From Candidatus Eiseniibacteriota bacterium (GTDB lineage Bacteria; Arandabacterota; Arandabacteria; Arandabacterales; Arandabacteraceae), in the NCBI GenBank assembly GCA_030592245.1, contig JAUVJV010000016.1, forward strand, positions 1-13,339: 13,339 nt of DNA, in the 5' to 3' direction. A model generated the notes under the pieces. That model ran no database searches. It saw only the letters and a list, made by a program, of their open reading frames with translations, and was not told the origin of the DNA. This document shows positions 11,985-13,339 of the stretch, piece after piece. Every line of letters starts with the position of its first letter. The first letter of the stretch is position 1. Position numbers and translations under genes: made by a program.

Positions 11985-13339
11985 GTGGCGGATCAGCGAT
12001 TGGTGGTGATCGGAGGTAACGGCGCCGGTATGAGTGCGGCGGCGCAGGCTCGGCGGGGCAATCCGAAACTTGGGATCGCGGTCTTCGAGCGCGGCCCGCA
12101 TGTCTCTTATGCCGCCTGAGGTATTCCCTACCTGGTCGGCAAGTTTGTCGACGATGTGCAGGACCTCATCAGGCGTACCCCCGAGGCCCTTCGCGAGAAG
12201 CTTAATATAGAAGTAAAGACCGGCCATCACGTGTCGGAAATCGATCTTAAGGCCCGCCAGATCCGCATCCAGCCCATAAACGGGGGTGGTGAGACTCTTG
12301 AGCCTTTCGACCGCCTTGTGATCGCCACCGGGACGATGCCCATCCGGCCCCCGGTTCGTGGAATCGATAGCGAAGGCGTCTTCGGCGCCAGCAGCCTGGA
12401 TGACGGTTCCAGGCTCTCGGAGGCGCTTGACCGGGGCGGGATAAAGAGGGCCGTCGTCGTGGGTGGCGGATACATCGGAATCGAGATGGCCGAGGCCCTT
12501 CTCACCCGGGGCCTGAAGGTCTCGATGGTAGACATGCTCCCGCAGGTCATGGGAACCCTCGATCCTGACATGGCGGCCCTGGTGGCTGATGCCTTGACGC
12601 AAGCGGGTGTCGAGCTATACCTCGGAGAGAAACTCGAGGGCTTTGAGGAGGCGAAAGGCCGTCTTGCCGCGGTCAGGACTGACAAGCAGGTGATTGCGGC
12701 GGATCTTGCGGTGTTGGGCCTCGGGGTGCGTCCGAAGACCGGGCTTGCCGAGGAAGCGGGTATTCCCCTGGGGATACGCAAGGCGATCGAGGTGAATGAT
12801 CGCCAGGAGACCGGCGAGGAAGGTGTGTGGGCCGTCGGAGATTGTGCCCAGTCATTCCACCTCGTGAGCAGGAAGCCGGCATGGGTGGCCATGGGCAGCG
12901 TTGCCAACAAGCAGGGCAGGGTCGCCGGGATAAACATAGGTGGCGGGGATGCGACCTTCCCCGGAGTGGTGGGTACGGCGATCACGAGGTTCATGGACAC
13001 CGAAATCGCCCGGACCGGACTTCAGGAACGCGAGGCAGAGGAACTCGGGCTCGACTATGTGAGCCGGACCATTACCAGCCACATCCGGGCGGCCTATTAC
13101 CCGGACGCGGGGCGGATCACGATAAAGCTCCTTGCGGAGAAAGCAACGGGGCGGCTCTTAGGCGCCCAGATAGTGGGTACACAAGGGGCCGCCGGGCGAA
13201 TCGACATACCGGCCACTGCTTTGCACGCAGGGCTTTCCGTGAAGGACATTATCAATCTGGATCTCGGCTATTCGCCACCGTTTTCCTCAGTCTGGGATCC
13301 CATTCACATAGCGGCGCGCCAGACGCTTAAGCTCGTATA
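11985..13339 (+). CDS. Predicted selenocysteine-containing CoA-disulfide reductase-like flavoprotein (in-frame TGA = Sec45), 3' end beyond window
   Basis: 451 codons visible from GTG at 11985, open to the right edge and near the family's usual length of about 440-450. The FAD-binding fold is at residues 7-24 (VVIGGNGAGMSAAAQARR), then VSYAA-TGA-GIPYLVG. The TGA (12117-12119, codon 45) sits exactly where CoA-disulfide reductases and NADH oxidases of this family carry the single redox Cys (S-Y/F-A-x-C-G-x-P-Y). Next come ATGTMPIRPP (114-123), the NAD(P)H motif VVVGGGYIGIEMAEAL (157-172), the second FAD motif VGDCAQ (284-289), and a C-terminal dimerisation domain with LGYSPPFSSVWDP containing the family's Tyr (429). 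No other stop interrupts the frame. It would use NAD(P)H to reduce CoA disulfide, a polysulfide, peroxide or O2 through a selenol in place of a thiol. Alternative: a Cys-to-stop pseudogene, unlikely given 406 further open, conserved codons. Divergent from the thioredoxin operon. Confidence 0.88.
12117..12168 (+). promoter_or_regulatory. Candidate bacterial SECIS element
   Basis: A foldable stem begins at the UGA itself: TGAGGT (12117-12122) with ACCTCA (12163-12168), then CCTG (12131-12134) with CAGG (12159-12162), then GTCGGC (12135-12140) with GTCGAC (12147-12152, one G-U). The apical loop AAGTTT (12141-12146) starts 21 nt after the UGA, inside the 16-37 nt range usual for bacterial SECIS hairpins read by SelB. 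The loop has a G, but at its third position. Side bulges of 8 and 6 nt interrupt the lower stem. Confidence 0.6.

Noticed and set aside
12117..12119. TGA in the reductase as a simple inactivating mutation
   Set aside because: It falls exactly on the catalytic Cys position, a stem begins at it, and the 406 codons after it are intact with conserved motifs.
11883..13000. Minus-strand open frames of 239 and 257 aa
   Set aside because: They mirror the selenocysteine reductase frame and look real only if that gene is missed because of its TGA. Low-complexity Pro/Ser/Arg content and no RBS.
1..13339. CRISPR arrays, tRNA or rRNA genes, insertion sequences
   Set aside because: No regular 20-50 bp repeat array with spacers, no cloverleaf or rRNA signature, and no transposase or terminal inverted repeats were seen. 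The 3226-3303 repeat has no spacers.

Overview
The window is GC-rich bacterial DNA, probably from an uncultured lineage. Two exported proteins point toward the Fibrobacteres-Chlorobi-Bacteroidetes side of the tree or neighbouring candidate phyla such as Eisenbacteria: an M6 peptidase ending in a FlgD-like Ig/sorting domain, and a Cys-rich exported protein. The thioredoxin also resembles the Bacteroidetes type. This placement is an inference from family resemblance. Promoters look like ordinary sigma70 boxes and ribosome-binding sites are mostly strong.

Layout, left to right. (1) 2-940: the 3' part of a membrane-anchored protein with a DUF4350-like domain. (2) 1054-3198: a secreted M6 metalloprotease with its own promoter. 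(3) 3430-4035: a secreted Cys-rich protein of unknown function. Its promoter directly abuts four 20-bp degenerate tandem repeats, and a terminator-like hairpin follows the gene. (4) 4148-6906: a MerR-type regulator and a VIT/VWA protein in a tight operon. The promoter contains a 24-bp palindrome between -35 and -10 and appears to give a leaderless mRNA. (5) 6968-7157: an intergenic 6S RNA (ssrS). Its near-consensus promoter starts inside the stop codon of the VWA gene. (6) 7198-8209, minus strand: an MNT-HEPN toxin/antitoxin-like pair. The nucleotidyltransferase carries a winged HTH, and a large palindrome covers the promoter. (7) 8449-9378, minus strand: a decaying gene of unknown function (stop codon plus frameshift) preceded by a doubtful small ORF that overlaps it by ATGA. 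(8) 9599-10381: a nitrilase-superfamily amidohydrolase. (9) 10413-11761, minus strand: a thioredoxin-SLAC1/TehA operon. (10) 11985 to the right edge: a CoA-disulfide-reductase-like flavoprotein.

The most striking observation is in the last gene. Its reading frame is interrupted once, by TGA at codon 45. That is the position of the redox-active cysteine in this family (S-Y-A-x-C-G-x-P-Y). A hairpin that begins at the TGA follows, and the frame is then open for more than 400 codons to the window edge. The best reading is a selenocysteine-containing CoA-disulfide reductase-like enzyme, which an ordinary gene caller would truncate or miss. It is divergent from the thioredoxin/SLAC1 operon, so the right end may be a thiol/sulfur redox module. 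That link is inferred from position only.
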